Assembly (NCBI GenBank): GCA_028583415.1
Contig: CM053267.1
Span: 27,514,902 to 27,578,901, forward strand
Origin: Protea cynaroides
Lineage: Eukaryota > Streptophyta > Magnoliopsida > Proteales > Proteaceae
Direction: 5' to 3'
DNA: 64,000 bases
Shown here: one piece after another, positions 10,703 through 21,386 of the stretch
Layout: every line of letters begins with the position of its first letter
Numbering within the stretch: position 1 is the first letter of the stretch
Translations under genes and position numbers: made by a program
Notes under the pieces: generated by a model
Databases searched by the model: none
What the model was told of the DNA's origin: nothing
Seen by the model: the letters and a program-made list of their open reading frames with translations, nothing else

Positions 10703-11484
10703 AATTGTTGGCAACTACTCAATCCACTGACATTTCTTCCCCTTTGACAACAAGAACAAAGGGATTTCCCACATAGGAGTGCCCACCGCATCTTTCCAAT
10801 CCTATGGGTGCTCCAAAGCATAAACATACCACCATAACAACACAAAAACAAATACCAACAGACTCCCCCTGAGTCCTACATAAGGAGAAAAAAATAGAAC
10901 ATGCAAATCCTGCTCCCCCTCACTCCAAGCTTCTCAATGCTTGGGAAAGATAGTCACTCCCAATTTCTGTCTCAAGTAGTCAAACTGATCTCTGGGAAGT
11001 GGCTTTGTGAAGATATCTGCAATCTGCTCTCTTGTAGGAATGAACTCTAACCGAACTTCTCCTTCCAAGACCTTCTCTCGCAAGAAATGATATCGAATGG
11101 CTATGTGCTTCGCCCGGAGTGCATAACTGGATTTTTTGAGATATTGATAGCACTTGTGTTGTCACAGAACATAGAAATAGGCTTGTCTGACTCACTGCCT
11201 AAATCCTTCAACATTTGTTTCATCCACAAAACCTGTGTACAACAAGAGGTGGCTGCAATATATTCTGCTTCTGCTGTAGATAATGATATTGATTCCTGTT
11301 TCTTACTGTGCCAAGCCACTAAATTTCTGCCCAGATAGAAAGCACCCCCACTAGTGCTCTTCCTATCATCAACACAACCTGCCCAATCTGCATCTGAGTA
11401 GGATGACAAAACTAGATCCTTGCTTTTTGCATACCAAAGACCATACTCCATTGTCCCCTTCGGATATCCGAAGATCCTCTTCAC
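10703..11484 (-). pseudogene. Sirevirus RNase H and 3' untranslated region
   Basis: The frame ending near 11101 shows copia RNase H hallmarks: YSDADWAGCVDDRKSTSGG (catalytic Asp), STAEAEYIAA (catalytic Glu) and CDNTSAINIS (catalytic Asp). A frameshift then breaks it; the expected KHIxIRYHF continuation can be traced in another frame further left. It would degrade the RNA strand of the RNA/DNA hybrid during reverse transcription. The remainder to the polypurine tract has no coding signal. Confidence 0.85.
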
Positions 11485-11525
11485 AGGCTACAACATGTGT
11501 TTCCTTCGGCCTGCTTGAAATCTAG

Positions 11526-12650
11526 CTACCATGCACACGGACCGAAGAATATCCGGTCTAGTAGCGTCAAGTAGAGAAGACTTCTTATCATTGACCTGTA
11601 CATAGTATTATCAACTGAGGGAGAGTCATCTTTTTTACTTAGCTTACAACTTGTCATCATTGGAGTGCTTATTGGTGTACAGTCTTCCATTGTGAATTTC
11701 TTCAACATTTCCTTCACATATTTGGCCTGTGATAAAAAGAATCCATTCTTTAACTGGCTGATCTGAAGACCTAAAAAATAAGATAACTCTCCAATCATAG
11801 ACATCTCAAACTCATCTTGCATTCTCTTAGCAAAGTCTTGACATAATTCATCCTTTTGGCCTGCAAAGATGATATCATCTACATATACAACCACAACTGT
11901 CTGATTTCCATCCATAGATTTAATATACAGATTACTATCAACCAAACCTTTCTTGAAGCCCAACTTACAAAGATAAGTATCCAGTCTGGAATACCATGCT
12001 CTTGGTGCTTGCTTCAACCCATACAATGCTTTCTTCAGTTTACACACAAGTGTAGGGTCCTTACTCAGTTGAAATCCTTCTGGTTGCTCTATATACACCT
12101 CTTCTTCCAAGTCACCATTCAGAAAAGCTGACTTGACATCCATCTGATAAACCTTGAAGTTCTTGTGCACTGCAAAAGCAAGAAACATCCTGATAGCTTC
12201 CAGCCTAGCCACAGGAGCAAATGTTTCTTCAAAGTCAATTCCCTCAACTTGAGCATATCCTTTGCAAACTAATCTGGCCTTGTTTCTTACAATTTTGCCA
12301 TCTTCATTGAGCTTGTTCCTGTAGACCCATTTAGTACCAATAACATTCTTGTCTGTAGGCCTTGGCACCAATTCCCAAGTTTTGTTTTTCTCTATTTGAT
12401 CCAGCTCTTCATTCATTGCCTTGAGCCAACTAGCATCTTCACATGCCTCTACAACTGATTTTGGTTCAATATGTGATAGTAATGAAAACATTTGTTTTGG
12501 TTGTCTCACCTTTCTTGTTTGCATACCAGCAGATGGATCACCAAGAAATAATTGATTAGGATGGTTCTTTTTTACTCTGCTTGAGCCACTTTTGTTCTGC
12601 CTATCTGCCTCTGAATCAGACTGCTCTTCTCTTTCTTCTGTCTCAGCCAC
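11526..12650 (-). CDS. Sirevirus reverse transcriptase domain (374-codon open segment)
   Basis: This is the best preserved part of the element. It has WVYRNKLNEDGK, KARLVCKGY, the first catalytic Asp in VYQMDVKSAFLNG, KALYGLKQAPRAWY, and the active-site VYVDDIIFAG (near 11872-11888), followed by YFLGLQI and the thumb region. It copies element RNA into DNA in virus-like particles. The open frame begins within the integrase-RT linker and ends by frameshift before the RNase H domain, so it is part of an original polyprotein rather than a gene of its own. Confidence 0.9.
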   Translation of the reverse strand: MAETEEREEQSDSEADRQNKSGSSRVKKNHPNQLFLGDPSAGMQTRKVRQPKQMFSLLSHIEPKSVVEACEDASWLKAMNEELDQIEKNKTWELVPRPTDKNVIGTKWVYRNKLNEDGKIVRNKARLVCKGYAQVEGIDFEETFAPVARLEAIRMFLAFAVHKNFKVYQMDVKSAFLNGDLEEEVYIEQPEGFQLSKDPTLVCKLKKALYGLKQAPRAWYSRLDTYLCKLGFKKGLVDSNLYIKSMDGNQTVVVVYVDDIIFAGQKDELCQDFAKRMQDEFEMSMIGELSYFLGLQISQLKNGFFLSQAKYVKEMLKKFTMEDCTPISTPMMTSCKLSKKDDSPSVDNTMYRSMIRSLLYLTLLDRIFFGPCAW

Positions 12651-12702
12651 TGTTCTCTATTCTGGCACATTTGTAACATCCTGCTCCTTTTCTGATTCAA
12701 TG

Positions 12703-13660
12703 TCATTTTGTTCCCCCGTCCCGGTCTTCAAAAATAGGAACCTCATTATTTGATTCTGTAGAAGAATTCTTGTGCTCATCAACTCTCACATCTGCACTTT
12801 CAACAATCTTGCCAAGTTTTTTATTGTAACATTTATATGCTTTGCTTGAGGTAGAATAGCCAAGAAAAATCCCTTCATCTGCTCGATCATCAAACTTCCC
12901 TAGACCATGACTAGTGTTCTTGATATAACACTTACTACCAAATACCTTGAAGTGCTTTGCTGTAGCCTTCTTGCCAAACCATAGTTCATAGGGTGTCTTG
13001 TCTTCATGTGGCCTCAACATACATCTATTCTGAACATATATTGTTGTATGCACTTGCTTCTCTCCAGAATTTATTCCCCATGTCATTTTCGGTTAACATA
13101 GTTCCGGCCATTTCCCGAACAGTTCTATTCTTTCTTTCTCGCAACACCATTTTCTTTGTGGTGTTCTAGGAGCTGAAGTCTGTCTCTTAATGCCATTCTC
13201 GAACAATATTCCGCAAAGTCAATCCGGTGTACTCTCCTCCCCTGTCGGATCTCGGACACTTGATTTTCTTCCCTATCTCATTTTCAACTTGAGTCTTGAA
13301 GATCTTGAATCTTGCCAAAGCTTCGACTTATGTTTTAGAAACATTACCCAAGTCATTCCGGAGTAGTCATCTATAAAAAGAATGAAGTACCTTTCTCCCC
13401 GCAATGCTTTGTGTTCTCACTGGCCTACATAAATCTATATGAATTATCTCCAATGGTTGAGTAGTGTGGTATTCCTTAGGCTTGAATGATGTTCTTGTCT
13501 GCTTCCCCTTCTGACAAGATGCACAAATATCATTGGAAGGCTTTTTCAATGAAGGAATATCTCTCACAACATTTTTATTAGATATCTTGGACAGATTTTC
13601 AAAACCAATATGTCCCAATCTTCTATGCCATAGCCATGTTTCCTCTTCTTGACTCATCAT
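12703..13660 (-). pseudogene. Sirevirus integrase, frameshifted
   Basis: The right part (13367-13660) has the gag-pre-integrase/zinc region (WLWHRRLGHIGFENL, CASCQKGKQ) and the first catalytic Asp (IIHIDLC). The left part (12703-13086) has the C-terminal core (PYELWFGKKATAKHFKVFG, FLGYSTSSKAYKCYN). Between them, the second Asp and the Glu region are recognisable only in alternating frames. The intervening 13087-13366 is full of CGG/CCG where CAG/CTG would be expected in this family, and that is what breaks the frame. Confidence 0.8.
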
Positions 13661-13970
13661 ACAATTCTCTTCAAACTCTTCAAAGATTTCCCGAAGTTCT
13701 CTTTCCAGTTGCCATCAATTTGCCACTGTCAGTTCTTCGAATCTCACATCCTTGATCACTGAAAATTAATCTGTGGCCCTTATCACAAAGCTGACTAACG
13801 CTCAATAGATTATGTTTCAAGCCTGAAACATAAAGAACCTCATGAGATTTCAACTTCCCATTGTTGAGGCTAATGCTTCCTTTCCCAACAATCTTTGCAC
13901 CAATATCATTACCAAACTTGACTGAGCCTCCTTCATACTGTTGAAATTTACAAGCCTCTTCCTGTCTCTG
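13661..13970 (-). pseudogene. Sirevirus protease / gag-pol linker, degraded
   Basis: By position this interval should hold the aspartic protease C-terminus. Fragments such as the reverse complement of 13790-13900 read as a plausible SHEVLYVSGLKHNLLSVSQL-like copia protease tail, but frame is lost several times and the catalytic DSG motif is not readable. The same CWG-type anomalies are present at its ends. Confidence 0.45.
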
Positions 13971-15197
13971 TCATATGGCTTGAACATCCACCGCCAAGAA
14001 TCCAGGGTGTAGAACTATTTTGAGCCTTGAGAGCTTGTCGTATAACCAAAGAGCTATTTTTCCGAACCCGGATCCTCTTATTTGATTTAGATATTTCATC
14101 TTGCTTCGTCTTGGGATCTTGCTTCTAATTCCGTCATACTGTCTCTGTGAAGGTGGCATAGGGGGAAAGATGGTTCTGCAGTTCCTTGCTATATGCCCAA
14201 AATTGTTCCGATTATAGCATTCAACAAAATTTTCTTCAAGAGGGGCAAACTGATTTCTGCTTTCAAATCTAACTTGACTCATATTGAACTTGCAAGTAGC
14301 TATTCTGTGACCATAAGTATTGCATTTATAACAGTAACCATGAAAATTAGATCTTGACCTAGAAGGAGTTTCCATGTATCTCATCTGTCTCTGTGGTGCA
14401 CTAGGATGGTTTTCTCTGTAGAAATTATCATACTCCATTCTCTTTCCTTGCCATGTATTTTGTCTTGGCCTTGTATAGTTAGTCTTGGGAAGAGAGATTT
14501 TGTTTCCACTTTGGCAATGAACTATTGGGTCCTTACCCTTTTCAATTTCCTTCACAAAAGATATGGGCTCTTTTCCCTTTGAACTTGCAGTTTTTGATGT
14601 CTGTCCTTTTTCAAAACCAAGGCCAAACTTAATGTGGGAAGGTCTTTGAGCATTAATGATCCTGTCAAGCTTATTACTACTGGGATGCACTGAAGCAGAC
14701 TTATTTACCTCTTCATGTTGAGATAATTTTTGTTGTCTCTCAACCTCTTCTTTTTCATACTCAGCCACTTTTGTCTTTAGAAGAGTAAAATCATTTTCAA
14801 ATTCTTCAAATCGTTCAACCATAGGAAGTTGTTCTTCAAGTTGAACTTTCAGACTTGCATTCTCATTCAACACAATGGTGTAATCTACAGATGCCTGTTT
14901 AATCTGAGTATTGAGATTTTCTATAATTCTCTTGGACTCTTCATATTGAGATTTCAGATCTTGAATTATTTGCTTTTGCTTTTTGACTTCTTGAGAGGCA
15001 AGCTTGTTGTGTTTTCTTTCCTTCTTAAGCTCCTTCATGGCTGCAACAAGTTCTTCCTCAAAATTTATCTCACCCTCTTCATCACTGCTTGAAAAGTTAT
15101 CTTCCTTGTCATTCTCTTCATCACTACTTGAGATAGAATTCACAATTTTTCCTTTATCTGTGATCTTCTCTTGAGCTTCAATGTACACCATAAACAA
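13971..15197 (-). pseudogene. Sirevirus gag C-terminal part: acidic/coiled-coil region and zinc knuckles
   Basis: A 408-codon open segment starts with an acidic Ser/Asp/Glu-rich stretch (about residues 20-55), then a long heptad-like Lys/Glu/Leu region (about 45-165) predicted to be coiled coil. Two retroviral-type knuckles follow: CYKCNTYGHRIATC (complete CX2CX4HX4C) and CYNRNNFGHIARNC, where the second Cys is replaced by Arg. The coiled coil is a Sirevirus gag hallmark. Gag packages element RNA in cytoplasmic particles. The terminal residues run into the degraded protease region. Confidence 0.8.
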
Positions 15198-15370
15198 AGC
15201 CTCACTAGGCTCATCTTCAGAGATTTCATCGAGTCATCATCCGAAGTTTCGGTGCTTCTCTTAGAGATAAAACTCCTTTTCTTTGGACTTGTTTTTCTTG
15301 AAGTTATAATTTTTCTTTCCTTTCAACTTGCTTTTTCTATCATCTTCATCATCATCGTCAAACTTACTCT

Positions 15371-16179
15371 TCATGGGGCATTTTGCAGCAAAATGTCCAA
15401 CCTTGCCCGCTTGAAACATTTGAAAGGAAGCTTATTCTTGTATTTTACTGTGCCCTTCTTTAATTTTCTAGTGAAATGAGCTGTGGCTTCATCTTCACTT
15501 TCTTCCTCATTTTGCTTTTCAGAAATCTTCAGCTTCTTCATAGCCTTAAAAGCAACCTGCTTATCACCAGTGGTTCCTGGATCAATCCTCATTTCAAAAG
15601 CTGTTAAAGCTCCATGAATTTCATCAATTGTAACCTGTTCCAAGTCCTTGGTTTCTTCAAGTGCAGATACCTTTGACTTAAATTTTGGGGTGAGAGACCT
15701 CAAAATCTTCGACAAACTATATGACCTTTCAAATCTTCACCAAGTCCTCTAATAGAGTTGACCACATCATTAACCCCTGTTCATGTATTGATCAATGGTC
15801 TCATCTTCATTCATCTTCGATTCTCAAACCGACCTCTCGAATGTCCGTAACTTGACAGTCTTGATTTTCTTATCTCCTTCATATATGTTGATCGGTCCGT
15901 CCCATACTTCCTTTCTTTGTCTTGCAGTCCATGATTTTAGCCTGATTCACTATTTGTCGGTCCCCCTTGAATGGCATTGAGAGCTTTTCTATTGTTCTCA
16001 AAATTCTTTTTATCTACAACCCGTGGGAGCATTTGTATCATGTGGAGTGTAGCCATTCTCTCCGAAGCCCAAACATCATAACCAAGAGATCCTACATAGA
16101 CCTCCATTCTTCTTTTCCAAAAGACAAAATCCATCCCATCAAACAAGGGAGGCTTGTTTGAACCTTCTCCCGGTGCCAT
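15371..16179 (-). pseudogene. Sirevirus gag N-terminal part, frameshifted
   Basis: The start is a Met at 16179 opening MAPGEGSNKPPLFDG, followed by WKRRMEVYVGSLGYDVW, the copia gag N-terminal signature. This frame is lost near 15937. The middle is readable only by frame switching (15720-15940), and a second open piece at 15371-15715 begins MSKILRSLTPKFKSKVSALEE, the conserved UBN2/gag core. Only 64 bases separate the start codon from the LTR. Frameshifts coincide with CGA/CCG words where CTGA/CTG is expected. Confidence 0.8.
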
Positions 16180-16226
16180 ATATTATATTCCGATCTTCTC
16201 GATTCTTGATTAAGTCGCACCGAGCC

Positions 16227-16243
16227 CGGTGCTCGATACCAAT
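16227..16243 (-). promoter_or_regulatory. Primer binding site (initiator-Met tRNA type), altered
   Basis: On the minus strand the bases after the 5' LTR read ATTGGTATCGAGCACC. The family consensus is TGGTATCAGAGC, complementary to the 3' end of initiator tRNA-Met. The missing A in TATC(A)GAG is the same CAG-to-CG change seen elsewhere in this part of the element. Confidence 0.75.
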
Positions 16244-18296
16244 TGATAAACCTTGAATGACACCGAGAGGGGGGGTGAATCGGTGTGAATAATTTCTCCC
16301 TTGAATTGTCTTTCGTTGCGCAGTGATATTCACAAAATAACCTGTCCCAAACACAATCGTATGCAAATCTACCTCACACCACTCGGTGGCAGTCTACCAG
16401 ATTTGCACACACATCCTGCAATTCATTCCACGCACTTCACAAAGCTTATAAACAAGCAAACCACAACACACAAAAATTACGTGGTTCACCACCACAGTGA
16501 GTGATGGCTAATCCACGGAGTAATGCCCAATGGGCTTCGTATTTACTCAATACTCAATTTTTAGCCCTTTTCAGGACAAGGATGCTCACCCTAAATTTTC
16601 CCAGCATAAAACTGAGAGGGAGTAACAACGCTGAATTCGGGCATAAAGCCGGTGTCCAAAGACCCACTGAACACACCACAACAGATACAATTTTTAGGGC
16701 TTATAATGATGCCCTACAATTAAATCCCACCCTAACAAGGCATTCAATATTTTTCTTCTCTTTTTCTTTGCCTAAAGCTAGCATACAATAGATTCCCATG
16801 TACCATAGGCATTCAACATCATTATCCTACTTGAACATACAATAGATTGGTTCAATAAATAATAAAGGAGATAAGAAAATCTCACAACCAGTTTTTCTGA
16901 TAATTGACGACGTTCTTCTTCATCTGGTAGTCAATAAACCCTTGCCATATGCAATCAAGCCCTTCCAGCCTTCAAGAATTCTTCAAAGTATCGACATCAG
17001 CATAAATAACGATGGAGAATGACTGTCTTCAATTCCCAAAACAAGAAAAATAAAAAATAAGAGGTTTTTCCCCTTTTTCTTCAAAAACTCCCCTTCTGTG
17101 ATTTTTCTCACGGCCAGCAGTCCCTCTAACCATTGTCAATAGAAAGAGCATTAAAAACCTAGCTCGGTGCAATTTGGATCGTCGGATTTGGCCACCGGAT
17201 GGCCAAGTTATGGCATAAAAAAGTTCGGCCTCTAAAAAAATTCCAAATGGAATCTTTTAAACCCACATGATGCGCCTGCGATGCACCGAAGCCGCACCCT
17301 GTCGCGCTCTGATTGGCTGAAAAAAGAATCATAAAAAATAGCCGTCGGATTTTAATAAAAAGGGCGGGATTGAACCAGATCCCTTGGATCTGGATAATCC
17401 GCGCCTCCGAAAATCGAAGGTCATGTGATGCGCAGGATTGGAATCTTTTCCGCCGACGCACTATAAGCGCGCCACATTGGATCGCGGCTTTGCTTCCATG
17501 TGATGCGGCGCATGATTATGCGCTGCATCCAGCCAATCAGCTCAAGCGTGATGGGATCTGACGCCTCCGCTTGAGAACCACTGAATCCCGCCTTCTTTAG
17601 AGCCTCAGATTTGGAATCTTCCTTACGTGGCTCTATTTAAACGTCCGATCTCGCATCTTTTTCTTTCTTCCTTTCCGAAAATACCCCTGTGAATTCTATT
17701 AATGGCCTCTGTAACCATATACCATTTGTTAAAAGTCTGCCAGAGATGATTTTCCAGAGAGCTTTTCTCTCTCCTGGAAAATCGTCGAACATGTGGTGTG
17801 CGGCGGAAAAGAGGAACCGGCAGCATGCGGGAAAGCTTGCGGCAGGACATGCCTGCGGGCTGGTTGGCTTGCGGGGCAGGACTGCCTGCGGGCTGGCCTG
17901 CCTTGCGGGCTGGCTGGCTTGCTGCCAAGGCAAGCCTGGCCTGCCTTGCGGGCTGGCTGGCTTGCTTGCAAGGCAAGCCTGGCCTGCTTGCTGGGCTGGG
18001 CTGCCTTGTGGCTGGCCTGCTGTGCTGGCTGCTCGACTGGCTGGTCTGTCTAGGTGGCATACCACTGTAGTGGGTCCCACATTCTCTCTCCTGGGTCCCA
18101 CTTTGTCTCTCCTCTTTCTCTCTCCTCTTTCTCTCTCCTCTAATTCTTTTACCTCTTCCATGCTTCACAGTACCTGTAACAAAGCCGTATCACCTGTATC
18201 ACTGCCATGTCGCCTGTAAGGTCCGCAGACACTCTCTCTCATCAAACTGGACCCAGTTGGCCCAATTTGCCAACAATTACAATATATAGGCCAACA
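16244..18296 (-). repeat. 5' LTR of the Sirevirus-like element
   Basis: This is a direct copy of the left LTR. In the first 160 bases (plus strand) it reads CACCGAG, ATCGGTG and ACTCGGTGG where the left LTR has CACTGAG, ATCAGTG and ACTCAGTGG. The GC-rich island lies at about 17815-18040 and has copy-number and base differences from the left LTR. Confidence 0.95.
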
Positions 18297-18852
18297 CTCT
18301 ACACCCGGACGCTTCCCATAAAGTGCCCCTCAATGCGAAGGGTGGTGAGGATGCTGCTGGAGGTGGGTTTAGAGGCATCCGATTAGTATACTATGTATTT
18401 AGTATAATAGTGTAAGTCATAACCTGTAACTAGTTGGACTGGTTGAGATATTATGTTATAACCGGTTGTAGTCAGTCAGTGACAGTATAAGTGCACCTAC
18501 ATGTGTAACGGATGTACGAATTCAATCGAGATTCAAATCTTTAATTTCTTCCTTATTGTCTCTGCTCTGTTAACAATCGAAAGGTAGTGAAAAAGTAAGT
18601 AAAGATGAACTAGAGAGCAGTAGAGAGTACTCGATCTTGAAGAGTTGAATGCATTGAATGAATCTAATATTACATTTTATGTATTATATACAAAATAAAA
18701 ACATAAAGTGAAAATAAAATATGAGAATGACACGTGTTCTCATCCTACACACATGTCCCTATCTTAACATGTTCTTCATACAACTATGGACAGGGAAACC
18801 TCAAACAAAAGAGACTAACTAGCTTATGAAACTTTATGAAACACTTGGGGGA
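18297..18852. other. Flanking non-coding DNA, possibly an old copia LTR end
   Basis: No gene is seen. The stretch 18380-18580, with GTATAAGTGCACCTACATG and a CTCTGCTCTGTTAACA end, has the look of a plant copia LTR tail. I find no partner LTR, primer site or target duplication, so it is left uncalled. Confidence 0.35.
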
Positions 18853-18896
18853 ATATGAATGTGTTGGGTGGGACATTGACAGTGATTGTCTGCCAA

Positions 18897-18929
<33 letters not shown>

Positions 18930-19690
18930 GAATAAAAGCCAATCCTTTAGCTCAGTTCATAGGAGTGGGATTATTTGAAGATTCTCAATTAGTACTAGAC
19001 GTTCTATACATGTACATCAACATCAGAGAGCGACCTCCTGTCTTTGAAAAGGGATTCTCAATCTAAACCCATGTCCGAATCATCTCCTATGCTGTCTCCT
19101 ATGCATAGCGGCATAGGAGACTTGGCGAAGAATGCTCAATGAGCGACACCTGGCCCTTCTGTAATCCAAAGGTTAAAATCAATTAGATGTATAAATCACG
19201 ATCTAACTGTCTACTCTTTGATAACTGTTTCACAATCTGCACTTGGTGGGAGTCTAGTGGGTTTACACATGTGACATAACCGAATGGGTTTGGTTACTCA
19301 CAGTTATCTTGACGTTGTGGGATGTACTAGCCTGGGATTCTGACACATGTTCCTCAAGGTAGGCGGCTGAGGTGAGTACACATGTCCGCTTCTACTTCTA
19401 GTTGGCTCTGTTTATCTTGGTCCTAATAGAATGAGATTCATATAGCTGTACAATATGTACTTGTTGGAATGAGATTCCAAATATAAGTGCGGGTATTCAT
19501 ATGTGTACATATTTAGTTGTATTGTTTAGGAAACTTGTATGGATTATTCTTTTTTTGTTATTTATACATAGATCATTTTATTAGAAAAAAGAAAGAAGAA
19601 TAAACCAAAATGTGCGATGTTGATTTCTAAATCAAAGAAATGCTCAACAAAGAATCCAATGCCTATATAAGAAGAATATCAAGGGAGAGA
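18853..19690 (+). repeat. Dispersed repeat, copy 2 (module B then module A)
   Basis: Module B (18853-19080) and module A (about 19190-19690) match 4003-4225 and 3505-4005 in the same orientation but in the opposite order. About 110 unmatched bases separate them, including a small hairpin around CTCCTATGC/GCATAGGAG. Module B here is interrupted by a pure run of 28 T (18902-18929) where copy 1 has a mixed T/A tract. Confidence 0.75.
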
Positions 19691-19777
19691 TGTTAGATCA
19701 TAATTGGAAAAAATTGTGAGGTCAATGATATGATTTATAAATTGTTTACAAAAAGAATTTAAAAATAATATTATTAA

Positions 19778-20655
19778 GGGAAAATTATAGCTACCTCTCC
19801 TCGAGTCATATTCGTCTCCAATCGCTAGAGCCTCCAATCGAGGATCCAGTGGTTGGAATTAACCCGGCACGCCTACCAATACATCGGTAGGCACGCCTGG
19901 TTAACTCCAACCACTGGATCCTCGATTGGAGGCTCCAGCGGTTGGAGATGATAATAACCCCCTCTCCTCACGTTTGTCCGAATTACAATTGCCTCCCAAA
20001 TATTTTCAACAATTATGAATACCTACCCTACAACAACTATTAAATTACAACTAAATCCATGTCGTAACTGTTAAATGCTAACAGCTTATGACCAATAATT
20101 TTCTAATGACCAAACTAAACCCATTACATTTACCTCCCCTAAGAGAGAATGAAGGAAGATTGTGAAGATGAGCAGAGGCAGAAGAAAGGAGGAATGAATC
20201 AAATGCAGGGATACTAAAGAAACAAGAAAAAGAGGAATAGTAGGGGAGTGAGGTGGTTACCTGTCTTCTAATGCGGAGAACTGAAAAAGGAGGTTGTTTT
20301 AGATAGTGGGAAGAGAAAAATTTTGGGAAAAAGAGGGTTTCCATTGTTCAATTTCATCGGTTCTTAATGAGCCAAATAGATTGAGATTAAAGATCTAGGC
20401 CTTTGATTTTCATCAAAGCAATCTGTTGTACATCGTTAATGCGATCAATGGAAAAAAAAGAAAAAAGAAAAGGGGATATTAGAACCTAAGTAAATCGAAG
20501 TTGGAAATTACAGAAGATAAAGGGAAAGGGGTATAATTGTCTATTGCATGTTAATTTAACATCATTAGAAAAATGGGATAGTTGTAATTGTTGGGAACAT
20601 TTGGGAAGCCGTTGTAACTCGGGTCAATGAGCAAGGAAGTAGCTATGATTTTCCC
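19778..20655. mobile_element. Mutator-like non-autonomous element with long TIRs
   Basis: The left end GGGAAAATTATAGCTACC and the reverse complement of the right end, GGGAAAATCATAGCTACT, start terminal inverted repeats recognisable for about 80 bases once a nested insertion is removed. A perfect 9-bp target duplication TATTATTAA lies at 19769-19777 and 20656-20664. The interior has no transposase. A minus-strand frame of 88 codons at 20078-20344 (Ser/Phe-rich) could be captured sequence, but I recognise no family. Confidence 0.85.
19803..19960. mobile_element. Nested foldback MITE inside the Mutator-like element
   Basis: It interrupts the left TIR of the outer element and has its own perfect 9-bp duplication CCTCTCCTC at 19794-19802 and 19961-19969. 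Bases 19816-19947 form an almost perfect hairpin with arms of about 62 bases (CTCCAATCG...GGCACGCCTACC against CGGTAGGCACGCC...GGTTGGAG) and a loop of a few bases. End sequences GAGTCATATTCGTCTCC and GGGTTATTATCATCTCC (reverse complement of the right end) are similar. No coding capacity. Confidence 0.85.
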
Positions 20656-20664
20656 TATTATTAA

Positions 20665-21386
20665 TAAATGTTTATAAATTTTTTTATAAATTAGTTTGAT
20701 GTTCAATCAATGTTTTAAATTCTTTGAATAAACACATCCAATGGACTAGAGTGGTGACAAGAATAAATTCAATGGCGGTAGATCCATTATGCGATATATA
20801 AAGTTAGAGACATTAATTGTAAGAAAATTATATTTTTTGGAGGCTTTGATGTTATTTTTTAGTTAAGAATCTTTACATGTAATTTTTTTTATTTGAGAAA
20901 TAAAAATTTAATCAACTGAGGAAACCCAACTAGAGATCACCCAATTGGATCCTATCACTAGGCACTCTAGAAACACTCACCCAAAGAAAAAACGACGAGC
21001 ATAAACCAATACAAGAAACGTAACCCAAAGAGGACCTAGAGCTAATCAATCACCCTCCCTTTCTCTTAAGCTTCTTGAGTTTGTGTTTGTTGTATTGTAA
21101 CTTAAGACTTATTTCCTCCCTTTGTACAGAGGAAGAGGAAACCTTTATTTGTCTGGTGTCTTCCAAGTTGTTTGTGACGGCTTGTAGGAATTCCTTAAAG
21201 GTGGGCAGCAGCCCACCATGATTAAAGTTGATTTCTTCTTATTTCTTCATTTTACATTGCATGACAATAAATGTAGTTACGGTAGGTGACATCACCCATC
21301 TACAATTACTCATGTTCATATTCTTCCACTTGAAGACTAATTTCCAAATAGACTTCACAGTTTCGATTTTATTCAATTGTTACCAA
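20665..21386. other. Non-coding DNA between the Mutator element and a copia fragment
   Basis: No gene seen. The last 150-200 bases probably belong to the 3' untranslated part of the minus-strand copia fragment to the right, but no LTR boundary is visible. Confidence 0.4.

Larger units (their letters stand above)
8639..18296 (-). mobile_element. Ty1/copia LTR retrotransposon, Sirevirus (SIRE/Maximus)-like, complete
   Basis: Two direct LTRs of about 2050 bp (TGATAAACC...GGCCAACA on the plus strand) enclose a minus-strand gag-PR-IN-RT-RNaseH order. A perfect 5-bp target duplication CTCTA lies at 8634-8638 and 18297-18301. An initiator-Met-type primer site adjoins the right LTR and a polypurine tract adjoins the left one. 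Long LTRs, a coiled-coil gag with zinc knuckles, and repeated GGGGGAG tracts before the 3' LTR match the Sirevirus group. The LTRs differ by only scattered changes, so insertion is fairly recent, yet the internal frames are broken by many frameshifts, mostly in 13080-14220 and 15220-16250, where CAG/CTG sites look altered. The element may therefore be more intact than it reads here. Confidence 0.95.

Noticed and set aside
18360..18600. Possible copia LTR tail
   Set aside because: Looks LTR-like but has no partner, primer site or target duplication in the window.
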